DNA of 64,000 nt from Rossellomorea marisflavi (GCF_001274775.1 NZ_LGUE01000005.1:64346-128345), one strand, 5' to 3'. Counted from the first letter of the stretch, positions 1-9,786 are shown. Program-made: numbers and translations. The notes: generated by a model not told the origin, from the letters alone.

Positions 1-744
1 CCGAAAGCCATGGAGCAAAAGGTCATGGAGATCCTGGAATACGTGGAACTCGACAAGCATGCGAAGCGTCTGACGAGCGAGCTGTCCGGTGGCCAGCAAC
101 AGCGTGTCGCCCTTGCCCGCGCCCTGATCATGGAGCCGGCGGTCCTCCTCATGGATGAGCCTCTTTCAAACCTTGACCAAAAGCTTCGCCATTCCATGCG
201 GAACACGATCAGGCGCATCCAGCAGGACCTCGGCATCACGACGATCTTCGTTACCCATGACCAGGAGGAAGCCATGAGCATGGCGGACAGGGTAGCGGTC
301 ATGGACAGCGGTGAAGTGAAACAGATCGGGACGCCCATCGAGCTCTACAGCAGGCCTTCGACTCCCTTCATTGCGAATTTTGTCGGTACGTCGAACGTCA
401 TGAAGGGGACCGTCGTGGATACGGAAAACGGCTATTCCGTCGTGAAGGGTGCAGGTTATGTGCTGAAATCGACCCACCGCGTGGACCATAAAGAGGTCAA
501 TGTCATCGTCCGTCCTGAGAATATTAATACCTTCAAGCCCGGGACCATCACAAGTGAAGCAACAAACATCATCGAAGGAAAAGTGCTCGTCTCCACCTAC
601 CTCGGGTCCATCGTCCGCTATGACGTCCAGGTCGATGAGTATCAGCTTGTCGTGGACACGACCTTCGTGCCAGGTGAACCGATCCTCGCCGAAGGGGAAA
701 TGATCCAGCTCACCATCGATCCTGAAAGGGTGCTTCTCATATGA
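1..744 (+). CDS. ABC importer ATP-binding protein, CUT1/Fe3+-type (partial, 5' end outside window)
   Basis: The reading frame is open from base 1, so the N-terminus with the Walker A motif is missing. Visible are the ABC signature LSGGQQQR, Walker B (VLLMDEPLSNLD) and the switch histidine (FVTHDQEEA), followed by a C-terminal TOBE-like regulatory region from about residue 130. This is the layout of PotA/FbpC/PhnT-type ATPases that drive import of iron, polyamines, phosphonates or sugar phosphates. It overlaps the permease gene by 4 bases (ATGA), so the two are translationally coupled. The substrate cannot be read from the ATPase; the neighbouring HAD phosphatase, GlpP and glycerophosphodiesterase make a phosphorylated glycerol compound or phosphonate an attractive inference. 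The solute-binding protein presumably lies upstream of the window. Confidence 0.9.
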   Translation, partial: PKAMEQKVMEILEYVELDKHAKRLTSELSGGQQQRVALARALIMEPAVLLMDEPLSNLDQKLRHSMRNTIRRIQQDLGITTIFVTHDQEEAMSMADRVAVMDSGEVKQIGTPIELYSRPSTPFIANFVGTSNVMKGTVVDTENGYSVVKGAGYVLKSTHRVDHKEVNVIVRPENINTFKPGTITSEATNIIEGKVLVSTYLGSIVRYDVQVDEYQLVVDTTFVPGEPILAEGEMIQLTIDPERVLLI

Positions 745-2432
745 AGGGACGGTGGAATGGACTAAGCGTCGTCAAGATCCTGATCTATCTTTTCTTTGGT
801 GTATTCCTGATCCTTCCGCTCCTGTCGGTGTTCCTTGTCAGCTTCACGGGGCAGCCCGTGAACCTACTCGGCTCCATCACGGATCCGGCGATCTTCAGCT
901 CCACGGTGGAGAAGTTCAAGGCCGTGTCCCTTGAAAACTATGAAAAGATCTTTACCAATAAAACCTATTTCTCAGCGGTTAAAAACAGCCTGGGACTCGC
1001 CGTCCTGGTGGCACTGATCGTCATCGTCATGTGCGTGCCGATCGCCTACGGAATTGCACGGACGACGATGCCCCTCAAGAAGACGATCTCAGCACTCTGT
1101 ACGATCCCCCTCATCGTTCCGACGTTCATCTCGGCATATGCCGTGATCATCATGTTCGGCCGTTCGGGGTGGGTGACGTACATCTATCAGAAGCTCGGCG
1201 GGGAAGGGATGCTGATCGACCCTTATTCCATGGCCGGAATCGTCCTGGTGCAGGTGTTTTTCTTCTTCCCGTATGCCCTGTGGCCCATGGTGGCGGCATT
1301 CAAGGTGAGTGATATCTCCCTTGAGGAGGCATCCTTGAACCTTGGAGCGAAGAACTGGTTCACGTTTATCTTCGTCACGTTTCCCCTGGCCATACCGGGT
1401 GTGATCTCAAGTGCACTCTTGATCTTCACGGTTTCGTTCTCCGATTTCGGGACGCCGATCATCCTGGCACCGAAGGAGATGAACCTCCTCGTGGTCGAAG
1501 CGTACCGGGAAATCGCCGGATTCTTCAACTGGGGCGGAGCTGCGATCCTGACGGTGATCATGGTCCTTGTGGCGGCCTTCTTCTTCTGGCTGCAGCATCT
1601 GTTCACGAAGGGTAAGAACTACGGCTCCGTTTCAGGGAAACCGAAGCAGCAGAAGCTCAATGATTCAAAGGGATTGACGCGCACGCTTTCCGTGTACTCT
1701 TTTGTGCTTGTTCTGTTCCCGCTCCTTGCCATGCTGTCGATCGTGCTACAGTCCCTTGCGACCACCTGGGGAAAGAATCCGTTGCCGAACGGCTATACTC
1801 TTGACCACTATAAGACGATCTTCACGAGTTCCCTTGGGAATATCCAGAACAGTATCGTCCTCGCCCTCGGAGCCCTTGTTCTGAGCGTGATCATCGCGAC
1901 ATTTGTGTCCTATTTCGTCGTCAGGCAGAATTCCAACAAGCTCGATTTCATGACGTCGATCCCACTCGTCGTACCGGGGATCGCATTCGGGATTGCCCTG
2001 ATCCAGACGTTCAACACGGCGCCTCTCCACCTGACTGGCACTGCGGTCCTTCTCATCGTCGCCTATACGATCCGGAGGCTGCCTTACATGGTGCGCTCCA
2101 CGATGGGAACGATGAGGGCCATCAAGCAGGATATCGAGGAAGCGGCCGTGAACCTCGGGGCGACGCCTCTGACGGCGGCGATCACGATCATCGGTCCGCT
2201 GATGCTCCCGGGGATCGCTGCCGGTTCGATCCTCGTTTTCATCACCGTTATCAAGGAAACGAGTATATCTATATTACTGGCCCCCGCCGATTGGGCGCCT
2301 ATGAGTCTGGCAATCTTCCAGAATATCCTGCGAGGGGAATATTATACGGCGGCAGCGATGTCTGTGGTGCTTGTCATCATCGTCCTCCTGCTTCAGGCAA
2401 TAGCCAATCGCATGTCGAAAAATCAACTGTAG
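741..2432 (+). CDS. ABC importer permease, fused two-domain (FbpB/ThiP/PhnU-like)
   Basis: A 563-residue integral membrane protein with two homologous halves, each with about six membrane segments and a BPD-type EAA loop. The first loop reads EEASLNLGAKNWFTF (about residues 195-210) and the second EEAAVNLGATPLTA (about 470-485). A fused double permease is typical of the iron(III), thiamine and 2-aminoethylphosphonate branch of the CUT1 superfamily. It starts inside the end of the ATPase gene and is followed 17 bases later by the HAD phosphatase, so the three form one operon. The substrate is not determined by sequence; phosphonate or glycerophosphoryl compounds are inferred from context only. 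Confidence 0.9.
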   Translation: MKGRWNGLSVVKILIYLFFGVFLILPLLSVFLVSFTGQPVNLLGSITDPAIFSSTVEKFKAVSLENYEKIFTNKTYFSAVKNSLGLAVLVALIVIVMCVPIAYGIARTTMPLKKTISALCTIPLIVPTFISAYAVIIMFGRSGWVTYIYQKLGGEGMLIDPYSMAGIVLVQVFFFFPYALWPMVAAFKVSDISLEEASLNLGAKNWFTFIFVTFPLAIPGVISSALLIFTVSFSDFGTPIILAPKEMNLLVVEAYREIAGFFNWGGAAILTVIMVLVAAFFFWLQHLFTKGKNYGSVSGKPKQQKLNDSKGLTRTLSVYSFVLVLFPLLAMLSIVLQSLATTWGKNPLPNGYTLDHYKTIFTSSLGNIQNSIVLALGALVLSVIIATFVSYFVVRQNSNKLDFMTSIPLVVPGIAFGIALIQTFNTAPLHLTGTAVLLIVAYTIRRLPYMVRSTMGTMRAIKQDIEEAAVNLGATPLTAAITIIGPLMLPGIAAGSILVFITVIKETSISILLAPADWAPMSLAIFQNILRGEYYTAAAMSVVLVIIVLLLQAIANRMSKNQL

Positions 2433-2449
2433 GACGGTGAAGGTAGAAC

Positions 2450-3226
2450 GTGACTAGAGGATTTATCTTTGATTTGGATGGAACGGTGTATTTGGATGAA
2501 GAAATGATCGAAGGGGCGGCAGATGCCATCGCTGCCCTGAAACAACGGGGCGATAAGGTCGTCTTCCTGACCAATAAATCCATCTCCACAAGGATGGACT
2601 ATGTGCAGAAGCTGAGGAAGCTCGGGATCGAAGTGGAGCTTGATGAAGTGATCAATTCCAATTTCATCACGGCAAAGTTTCTGAAGGATGCACTGGAGTC
2701 GGGAGAAGCGGCGCTTGTCATCGGGGAAAAGCCCCTGTTGGATGAACTGCAGGAGGAGGGGATCACCCTCACCCAGGATGCAGGACAGGCGAAGTTCGTC
2801 GTCCTCGGATGGGACCGGGAGTTCAGCTATGAAAAAATCAATCTGGCTTTTCAGGCGTGGCTCAATAAGGCGAGGATCATCGCAACGAATCCTGACAGGA
2901 CCTGTCCCGTGCTCGGCGGCCAGATTCCTGATTGCGGCGCGATGATCGGTGCCCTTGAGGGTGTGACGGGTGAGAGGATCGAGTCCATTACGGGCAAGCC
3001 GTCGAAATGGATGGCCGAATACGTGGTCTCCCAAGTGTTGAAGCTGGATCCGGCCGACTGCTATATGGTCGGGGACCGACTCGAGACGGATATCAGGATG
3101 GGAATCGAGAATGGGTTGCAATCGGTCCTTGTGCTCACCGGGGTAACAAATAAAGAAATGTTAACAAAATCTTCATATCAGCCTTCATATGTGCTTGATA
3201 GCATTAAGGAGATCGTGAATCTATAA
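2450..3226 (+). CDS. HAD-IIA family sugar-phosphatase (NagD/AraL-like)
   Basis: A 258-residue cytoplasmic phosphatase of the HAD superfamily, subclass IIA. Motif I is FDLDGTVYLD near the N-terminus with the nucleophile and acid/base aspartates; motif II is the FLTNKS segment; motif IV is MVGDRLETDIRMG near residue 205. The C2-type cap lies between motifs II and III. B. subtilis AraL and related enzymes dephosphorylate small sugar phosphates. It starts with GTG preceded by a GGTGAAGG ribosome site and is the third gene of the transporter operon, so it probably removes phosphate from the imported substrate. Its last bases overlap the 3' end of the convergent glpP gene by six bases. Confidence 0.88.
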   Translation: MTRGFIFDLDGTVYLDEEMIEGAADAIAALKQRGDKVVFLTNKSISTRMDYVQKLRKLGIEVELDEVINSNFITAKFLKDALESGEAALVIGEKPLLDELQEEGITLTQDAGQAKFVVLGWDREFSYEKINLAFQAWLNKARIIATNPDRTCPVLGGQIPDCGAMIGALEGVTGERIESITGKPSKWMAEYVVSQVLKLDPADCYMVGDRLETDIRMGIENGLQSVLVLTGVTNKEMLTKSSYQPSYVLDSIKEIVNL

Positions 3227-3793
3227 GTCGAATTTCCACATATTCGGGTCACCGGATGAGACAGCCAGGGCACCGGCTTCAAGGGCATCGAGGATATCTT
3301 TCTTCTCCTGGATGAGCCCCCCGACGATGAGGGGGAGCTTGAGCTGGTGCGACAGCTGGTCGATCACACGCGGCATGAGTCCCGGCAGTACTTCAACCGC
3401 ATCGGGTTTACATGACTTGATCATTTCAATCCCTTTTTGAAGGGCGCCCCTGTCAATAAGGAAGATGCGCTGGATCGTCACGAGTCCTTCATCTTTGGCA
3501 TAACGGATCATATTGGTTTTAGTCGAGATGATGCCCGTCGGATTCCAGACGTCGGCGACGAATTTCACCGCTCCCTTCGTATTGGATAACCCCTCGATAA
3601 AGTCGAGGTGGATAAAGATATACATATTCGCTTCTTTCAATTTCTCTATATAGGGTTTGACCGTCAGGATATCCCCAATCAATAGAAAGGCGATGTTCGC
3701 CGAGCTCCGGATCGCTTTATCAATATCCTTTTCTTCTTTGATGGAAGCGATGATCTGAGACTCTACCATGTTTACAATTTCCAAAGAAGTCAC
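3221..3793 (-). CDS. glpP: Glycerol-3-phosphate responsive antiterminator GlpP
   Basis: 190 residues, close to the length of B. subtilis GlpP. It has the beta/alpha-barrel pattern of the family, including the segments IFIHLDFIEGLSN, GIISTKTNMI, LPGLMPRVI and PLIVGGLI. In the family, glycerol-3-phosphate-bound GlpP binds leader RNA and prevents termination upstream of glp genes. Here it stands alone, convergent with the HAD gene and divergent from the secreted phosphodiesterase gene, so its targets (glpFK, glpD, glpTQ) are presumably elsewhere. No clear GlpP target terminator was seen in the 160 bases before the phosphodiesterase. Confidence 0.93.
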   Translation of the reverse strand: MTSLEIVNMVESQIIASIKEEKDIDKAIRSSANIAFLLIGDILTVKPYIEKLKEANMYIFIHLDFIEGLSNTKGAVKFVADVWNPTGIISTKTNMIRYAKDEGLVTIQRIFLIDRGALQKGIEMIKSCKPDAVEVLPGLMPRVIDQLSHQLKLPLIVGGLIQEKKDILDALEAGALAVSSGDPNMWKFDL

Positions 3794-3953
3794 ACCCAGT
3801 CATATTAAGAATTATCTGTCTATTTACCTATTTGAAGTTTACCATATTTACCCCTAAATGCAACATACCCGAACGAAAGGAGGTGGGGTGCGGCCCTTTG
3901 GATCAGTCCGTCTATCAGTCTAGTAAAACCAATCATGGGAGGGAGTTTTACAC

Positions 3954-6257
3954 GTGAAGAAATTATTCAGTACAATGGCCGTTTCCACATTGGCCTTGGG
4001 CTTATTTGCCCCTGTCCAGACCAGTTCCGTACAAGCTGCAAGCCCGGTTCTATTGGAAGAGGATTTTGATGATATCGCGAATGGCCGTTTGCCCGATGGA
4101 TGGAAGCTCTTAGAAGGACAAGGGGCCGTCCAGGGCGGGAAGCTCGTCCTGAATTCCTCCGCCACCTCAAAGCCTGCAAGGGTCGTCGTCCCTTTGGAAG
4201 AAGAGGAAGGGGACTATGTCTTCGAAGCGGATGTGACCTTCCAGTCGGCTGTGGAGGATAAGCGATGGGCATCGCTTATGTACCGGATCCAAAACGAAAA
4301 CTATCCATACTATCAATTTGCCGTGCGCCGGGGAGCTTCCGACGTGAATGGCCTGGAATTCGCAGAGCGGACGCCGGCTGATAAGTGGCTCGTGCCGGAG
4401 CGCAACTTTTACACTGAAAATATGGAATATGGGAAGACGTACCGGTTGAAAGTGGTCGCAAGCGGAAACCGCGTCCAGCAGTATGTCAACGGGCAGCTGG
4501 TCATCGATACAGACCAAGCGGGGAAATACCTGAATGGAGACGTCGGCTTCCAGACGAGCGGATCAAAGGTCGAATACGATAATGTGAAACTGACCTCATT
4601 CGAAGGCGAACTGCCGCCTGTAGACGGTGAAGGGGCCCTTCTGCCTCAGGAAGCTCAAACATCCATGATCAACGCCCCTACCATCATCAACGGGGAAGGA
4701 GTCGATGTTCCGCATGATGAAACGGCTTCTGCCCTGATCAAAGTGGACGGGGACGCAGGCAATCTGAAAGGGAACGGAAAGGATCTTCGTAGCGTCCTGA
4801 TGACGCTCAAAGGAAAGAAAATCCCGGTGTTACATATGGAAAAGGGTGGCCTTGAAGAATCTGTCGTCGGTTTGCTCAATGATCTGTCCATCAGTGATGT
4901 CCATGTCGTGTCCAGTCAGACGGGGATCATTGAAGCAGTGAAAGACCTGAACCCGAGGATCCGTGGGGGACTCTATTATGATCAGCGTCATCTCAATAAA
5001 CATGATTTGAAGAAGATTGTTCAGGATGTCCATAAGAGTGAAAGCAAGATGGTCATGATCCCTCAGAATGTCCTGACGGAAGAAGGCATGTATTATCTTC
5101 ATAACCGAATGGTTGCTGTATGGGGCGTAGGCGGTGATACAATGGCCTCGACACATGAGCTTATCCACCTTGGTGTCGACGGGATCGTCACGAACGCACC
5201 TGAGCTTGCCGTGAAGGCATTCGGTCAGTATCCGGAGCAGACGATCGTCCAACGGCCGATGGTGGCTGCCCATCGCGGTGTTCCGTCCCTTGCTCCTGAG
5301 AACACGATGGCCGGCTACCGCCTCGCCTATGAGCTCGGTGCCGATCAAATCGAGACCGATGTGCAACGCACGAAAGACGGTCACCTCGTGGTCATCCATG
5401 ATGAAACGGTGGACCGGACCACGAATGGAACGGGTGCGGTCAAAGATCTGACCCTTGCTGAAATTCGCGCGCTCGATGCCGGAATCAAATTTGACGAGAA
5501 ATTCGCAGGTGAAAAGGTACCGACCTTCAAGGAATATCTCCAGGAGTTCAAAGGGAAGAATGTCATGCTCCTTGTGGAGTTGAAAGCCCATGATGTGGAG
5601 GAGCAGACGATTCAGGAGATCAAGGAAGAAGGCATGATGGATCAGGTGGTCCTTCAAAGCTTCTACCTAGACAGCATGCAGCGCTCCAATGAGCTTGCCC
5701 CTGAGCTGCCGGGAGGATATCTGTTCTCTTCTGCCGTCCCAAGCACACTGCAGGAAAAGCTGAAGAATGCGAAGAAGCTTGTGGATTACGGAACGATCAA
5801 CGATGTGACCCTTAATTCCAGTTATGGTTCCCTGTACAAAGAGTTCATTCAATACATGAGGCAGCGTGGGATGCTGAGCATGCACTGGACGTTCCGAGCT
5901 GAGCCTCCGTTTGCCGATAAGCTGAAAGACGGACTCATCGGACCGATTACGGATTATACGCAGTGGCTGACAGAATCGCCTGTCCAACTTGAAATTCCAA
6001 TCAAAAAAGTGAATCTGAAAGAAGGAAAAACGCGCACCATCCGCGCCAAAGCACGCGTCAGCTACCGCGTCGCCGAGCGTGAGAAGATCGAGACTGAACT
6101 ATTCGTTGCCGAAGGGAATGGCGTCGTGACAGTCAACGGCAATACGATTGAAGCCATCGCCCCTGGAAAAGCACAAGTATTCGCAAAGCATACGTTCACG
6201 ATGCTCGGCGAAGAGTGGAATGTTGTGTCAGAGCCGATTGAAGTGACGGTGAAGTAA
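3954..6257 (+). CDS. Secreted multidomain glycerophosphodiester phosphodiesterase
   Basis: 767 residues with an N-terminal signal peptide (KKLF start, cleavage after about VQAA). Residues about 30-220 form a concanavalin-like/3-keto-disaccharide hydrolase-type beta-sandwich; about 235-425 is a degenerate region with weak resemblance to a GDPD barrel (LNPRIRGGLYYDQ; VGVDGIVTNAPELAVKAF), and about 440-680 is the catalytic GDPD domain with HRGVPSLAPENT, the E.D metal pair (QIETDVQRTKDG) and HDETVDRTTNGTG. The C-terminal ~90 residues look like a bacterial Ig-like domain. The enzyme should release glycerol-3-phosphate from lipid or teichoic acid glycerophosphodiesters outside the cell. Start is GTG with GGAGGGAG eight bases upstream. 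It is much longer than GlpQ (~290 residues). Placement beside glpP fits glycerol-phosphate use. Confidence 0.87.
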   Translation: MKKLFSTMAVSTLALGLFAPVQTSSVQAASPVLLEEDFDDIANGRLPDGWKLLEGQGAVQGGKLVLNSSATSKPARVVVPLEEEEGDYVFEADVTFQSAVEDKRWASLMYRIQNENYPYYQFAVRRGASDVNGLEFAERTPADKWLVPERNFYTENMEYGKTYRLKVVASGNRVQQYVNGQLVIDTDQAGKYLNGDVGFQTSGSKVEYDNVKLTSFEGELPPVDGEGALLPQEAQTSMINAPTIINGEGVDVPHDETASALIKVDGDAGNLKGNGKDLRSVLMTLKGKKIPVLHMEKGGLEESVVGLLNDLSISDVHVVSSQTGIIEAVKDLNPRIRGGLYYDQRHLNKHDLKKIVQDVHKSESKMVMIPQNVLTEEGMYYLHNRMVAVWGVGGDTMASTHELIHLGVDGIVTNAPELAVKAFGQYPEQTIVQRPMVAAHRGVPSLAPENTMAGYRLAYELGADQIETDVQRTKDGHLVVIHDETVDRTTNGTGAVKDLTLAEIRALDAGIKFDEKFAGEKVPTFKEYLQEFKGKNVMLLVELKAHDVEEQTIQEIKEEGMMDQVVLQSFYLDSMQRSNELAPELPGGYLFSSAVPSTLQEKLKNAKKLVDYGTINDVTLNSSYGSLYKEFIQYMRQRGMLSMHWTFRAEPPFADKLKDGLIGPITDYTQWLTESPVQLEIPIKKVNLKEGKTRTIRAKARVSYRVAEREKIETELFVAEGNGVVTVNGNTIEAIAPGKAQVFAKHTFTMLGEEWNVVSEPIEVTVK

Positions 6258-6360
6258 GGATATGTAAGGAAAAAGAGAGTGGGACAAAATTTAAAAGTAG
6301 CCATATAATGACCACCAATATCAGTATAGATTCTTAATACCGCTTGTGATTTCCGTGCAA

Positions 6361-6456
6361 GACTTCGCTTTCCGCGGGTAGCCCGTGAGCCTCCTCGGCA
6401 AGCCTGCGGGGTCTCACATTAGCTACTCTTCCCGCAGGAGTCTTCGTCTTGTACTC
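6361..6456 (+). repeat. GC-rich imperfect-palindrome repeat, single copy (family A, forward)
   Basis: One copy of the repeat family found about 19 times in this window. Hallmarks are CTTTCCGCGGG, GAGCCTCCTCGG, GCCTGCGGGGTCTCAC and CCCGCAGGAGTC. It occupies most of the gap between the phosphodiesterase and the ABC exporter operon. No ORF of its own. Confidence 0.8.
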
Positions 6457-6506
6457 CGATCAACCGCTGGAAACGATGAAATTTGAATTTTCATTAAACG
6501 CATTAA

Positions 6507-6552
6507 AAAACCCGAATCATTTGCTTTATCGTAGGCAGATGATTCGGGTTTT
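6507..6552. terminator. Bidirectional intrinsic terminator
   Basis: A 14-bp perfect stem (AAAACCCGAATCAT and its complement) with A- and T-runs on both sides lies between the convergent phosphodiesterase gene and the FtsX-type permease gene, so it can serve both. Confidence 0.85.
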
Positions 6553-6592
6553 ACTATGACTAAAACATGTTTGTCTCAGCCTCTTTTTCCTA

Positions 6593-9106
6593 TTAAATGT
6601 TTTCCTGCTTCAATCCATCGATGATGTTCTGTTTTTTGATCTTCCCTGTGGAATAAAGCATGGCGGATCCCACGATCGCAAAGATGGCAACGACCACGAA
6701 CAGCACGCTCATCCAAGGAGGGGAGAAGCTGTATTCAAATGATTCATTCAGGGCCATATGCATGAGATACATGGCTGCAAACCCGATTGGTAGACCATAA
6801 AGGAGCGATTTCAAGCCATAGAAGATACTCTCATAATGGATCATCTTATTAAAGCCCTTAGGCGTCATGCCCACAGATTTCAGCATGGCGAATTCACGTT
6901 TCCGGAGCGAGATGCTCGTCGAGATCGTATTGAAGATATTCGCGATTGAAATGGCTGAAATCAGGGTGATGAATCCGTAGGCGAAGATGGAGACCAGAAG
7001 GGAGAACTGTTCGTTTTCTTCCTTCATTTGCGTGATGTTAAATACCTCAACGTCTCCGCCTTTCGACTCATCAATCGCCTCCTGGGTTGCGGATGGATCA
7101 GAGCTGTTCAGATAAAGGAAAGGGATGGAATTAGTTGAGCCGGTTTCCTTTTGGATTTTCTGAAGTGTATCACGGCTCATGATCAGGTTTAGCCCATAAC
7201 CGACTCTGACTCCCATTGGTGCCTCTTCGGCTTCTCCATCGATATTAATGGATCCGACTTTTTCATCTTCCTCACCGTTGAAGTCATACAAGTCCAGCTT
7301 CTTCGTTTTTTGAAGATCCAGTGCTTCCGATTGATAGAATTTGCGATCTGATCCCTGATATTTAAGCATGTTGATTACAACAACCCCGTCAGGATCGACT
7401 TTACTACCGGTTTTCTTGAGGTACTCCTTGAAATCTTCCTCGTCAAGGCCATGTAGCTGGAGGTTATACGCATACTTCCCATCATTTAAGTTTGCTTGGT
7501 AATCAGGATCTTTCTTTAATGCCGATGGAACGTCCTTACTAGCCAGCCAGCTTTGGAACGAGACATATTCCAATAAAACGGAATCGGTAACGTTTTCGGC
7601 ATTCACAAAGGGCTTCAGGCTTTCAAGGTTGTTGGATGGACCAGTAAGTTGAATGTCAAAATCATAGTTCTCCTGTGTCATGCCCGCTGATTTCTTGATG
7701 TTGTCAGTGAAAAACGATACCGAGAGAAACAAAATGATGGAGATGACGAGTGAGAACACAGTAGCAATGTATCGCTTCTTGTTCCGCTTCAGGTTTTTTA
7801 GTCCTATTTCTCCTTCAATGCCAAACAGTTTGCGGGTGAGTTTAGATGTTTTCACGCTACGACCGCTCATTTTTACATCCTGTGTCTGTCTGATTGCATC
7901 AATGGCTGATACCTTCGATGCTCTTCTCGCAGGAATCAGTGTGGAGATGAAAATGGTAACAATCGAGACTGCACATGCCGCAAGGATAGAAAACGGAGTA
8001 ATGGATACAGATATTTTTAATCCGTCTGCGAATACGTTGGTCAAAGTCGTATTCATGAACCAGAAGGTAACGGCCATACCACCGATTCCGGCAATCAGGC
8101 CGATCGGGATGGAAATCAAGCCGATGACAGCCCCTTCAAAGAAGACGGAGTTTCGTTTTTGAATCTTTGTCGCCCCGACGCTTGAGAGCATGCCGAGGTG
8201 GCGGGCGCGCTCCGAAACGCTGATAGCAAATGCGTTATAGATCAAAGCGACGGAGCCGATCAGGATGATCCCGACAATGATGGAAGCCATCCCAAAAAGT
8301 GTCGCATTAAGGTTATCGTTATTGGAAACTCCATAATAGCGCAGAAGCTCGTGGTTGAACTCAACGGTCTGGATGTCATGTTTTTTTGCAAATGCTTTTG
8401 CATCGTCAAAAAGCTTTCTGCTTAGCTTTTGTTCCACGACAAATGCCGTACTCCCTGCCTGTTTATCGTTTAAAGCGCTGATTACTGTGTAGCCTGGAGC
8501 CCATGGGTATTCCCATTCAGGCTGCTTTATTGTCCCTACAATAGTAAAGGAAGCTTTTTCTTTCGTGCGAAATTCTTCTTCCTCTCCATTGAATGAATTG
8601 TCCTGAAACAATGTCGTGTCATCCATCAATCGGTCACCGAGCTCGACGGATAAGGAGTCGCCGATTTTAAGCTTGTTTTTCTGATTCAGGATATCCTCTG
8701 AAACTACGATTTCCCCATCATTCTTAGGGAAGCGGCCGTCTTTCAGCTTGATGGGCATTTCCTTCAGGCCTTTTTCATCAAATGAAGTAAAGAATAAATA
8801 AGGCTTTGAAGCATTCGGAGGATCCTCGATTTTCGAATACCCCAGGTCCTTGCGTAGAAAAACATGATCTGTATTCTTTTCACTCTTAATGGCATCCAGC
8901 TGCTCCTGGTTGATGTTTTTGTACTGGACGTGCCATTCTCCGCCTTTGTTGATGTTGTCTTGCTTCATGAGATCAAGGAAGGAGACGAACAGGGTCGATA
9001 CGGCGGTCACCATGGCGACGGAAATGATGACACCGATGATGGTGACCATGGTCCTGCGCTTGTTTTCTTTCAAATGTCTGAGGGTCAGTTTGTTTACGAT
9101 ATTCAT
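6593..9106 (-). CDS. ABC transporter permease with two FtsX domains (MacB/Bce-like)
   Basis: 837 residues. One N-terminal membrane helix (about 18-40) is followed by a ~220-residue extracellular region, three helices (about 270-390), a second single helix (about 440-462), another large extracellular region, and three C-terminal helices (about 705-830). This is the duplicated MacB-PCD/FtsX layout of exporters and peptide-resistance pumps. It overlaps the 3' end of the ATPase gene by four bases and forms an operon with it, downstream of a two-component system. Family knowledge suggests lipid-linked or antimicrobial-peptide handling, but the substrate is not known. The two large outer domains are bigger than the single one of BceB. 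Confidence 0.87.
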   Translation of the reverse strand: MNIVNKLTLRHLKENKRRTMVTIIGVIISVAMVTAVSTLFVSFLDLMKQDNINKGGEWHVQYKNINQEQLDAIKSEKNTDHVFLRKDLGYSKIEDPPNASKPYLFFTSFDEKGLKEMPIKLKDGRFPKNDGEIVVSEDILNQKNKLKIGDSLSVELGDRLMDDTTLFQDNSFNGEEEEFRTKEKASFTIVGTIKQPEWEYPWAPGYTVISALNDKQAGSTAFVVEQKLSRKLFDDAKAFAKKHDIQTVEFNHELLRYYGVSNNDNLNATLFGMASIIVGIILIGSVALIYNAFAISVSERARHLGMLSSVGATKIQKRNSVFFEGAVIGLISIPIGLIAGIGGMAVTFWFMNTTLTNVFADGLKISVSITPFSILAACAVSIVTIFISTLIPARRASKVSAIDAIRQTQDVKMSGRSVKTSKLTRKLFGIEGEIGLKNLKRNKKRYIATVFSLVISIILFLSVSFFTDNIKKSAGMTQENYDFDIQLTGPSNNLESLKPFVNAENVTDSVLLEYVSFQSWLASKDVPSALKKDPDYQANLNDGKYAYNLQLHGLDEEDFKEYLKKTGSKVDPDGVVVINMLKYQGSDRKFYQSEALDLQKTKKLDLYDFNGEEDEKVGSINIDGEAEEAPMGVRVGYGLNLIMSRDTLQKIQKETGSTNSIPFLYLNSSDPSATQEAIDESKGGDVEVFNITQMKEENEQFSLLVSIFAYGFITLISAISIANIFNTISTSISLRKREFAMLKSVGMTPKGFNKMIHYESIFYGLKSLLYGLPIGFAAMYLMHMALNESFEYSFSPPWMSVLFVVVAIFAIVGSAMLYSTGKIKKQNIIDGLKQENI

Positions 9107-9786
9107 GGACGGAGGACCTCATCTTTAGAAATCTTGCCGTCTTCGATGGAGATGACGCGGTCCGCCTGCATGGCGATGCGTTCGTCATGGGTGATGACGA
9201 TCAGCGTCTGTTTATAAGTCTTGTTGAACATTTTGAGGAGTTCCATGATCTCCTCGGAGTTCTTGCTATCCAGATTCCCTGTCGGTTCATCGGCAAGCAT
9301 GAGAGCCGGGTTGCTGATAAGGGCCCGGCCAATGGATACACGCTGCTGCTGCCCACCGGAGAGCTGATTCGGGAGATGGCCGAGCCTTTCGGAAAGGCCG
9401 AGCTTGGTTGTGATGTCATTGAGCTGCTTCGGATCCACTTTCTGCTTATCCAGTAGCATCGGTAGGGTGATATTTTCTTCTACAGAAAGGATCGGGATCA
9501 AATTGTAGAATTGATAGATGAGCCCGATCTGCCGCCTTCTGAATATGGCAAGCTGGGTTTCGTTCAGGCTGTACATGTCGGTATCGTTGACGAGGACGCG
9601 ACCGGAGCTTGGGCGGTCGACGCCTCCCAACATGTGAAGTAGCGTGGATTTTCCAGAACCAGACGGTCCGATGATGACGACGAATTCGCCTTGTTTCACA
9701 GTGAACGAAACATTATCGAGTGCTTTGACCGCCGTTTCCCCTTTTCCGTACACTTTAGACAGATTTTCAATTTGTAAGATATTCAC
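9103..9786 (-). CDS. ABC transporter ATP-binding protein (LolD/MacB/BceA type)
   Basis: 227 residues, complete. Walker [10 protein letters not shown] (about residues 39-47), Q-loop [11 protein letters not shown], signature LSGGQQQR, Walker [13 protein letters not shown] and H-loop VITHDERIA are all intact. The PTGNLDS segment is characteristic of the MacB/LolD branch that partners FtsX-type permeases. It precedes and overlaps the permease gene. Its own ribosome site (TGGAGGTAC) is clear on the minus strand. Confidence 0.93.
   Translation of the reverse strand: MNILQIENLSKVYGKGETAVKALDNVSFTVKQGEFVVIIGPSGSGKSTLLHMLGGVDRPSSGRVLVNDTDMYSLNETQLAIFRRRQIGLIYQFYNLIPILSVEENITLPMLLDKQKVDPKQLNDITTKLGLSERLGHLPNQLSGGQQQRVSIGRALISNPALMLADEPTGNLDSKNSEEIMELLKMFNKTYKQTLIVITHDERIAMQADRVISIEDGKISKDEVLRP

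Noticed and set aside
4830-5657. 275-codon ORF antisense to the phosphodiesterase
   Set aside because: Shadow ORF; no ribosome site and no recognisable domain.
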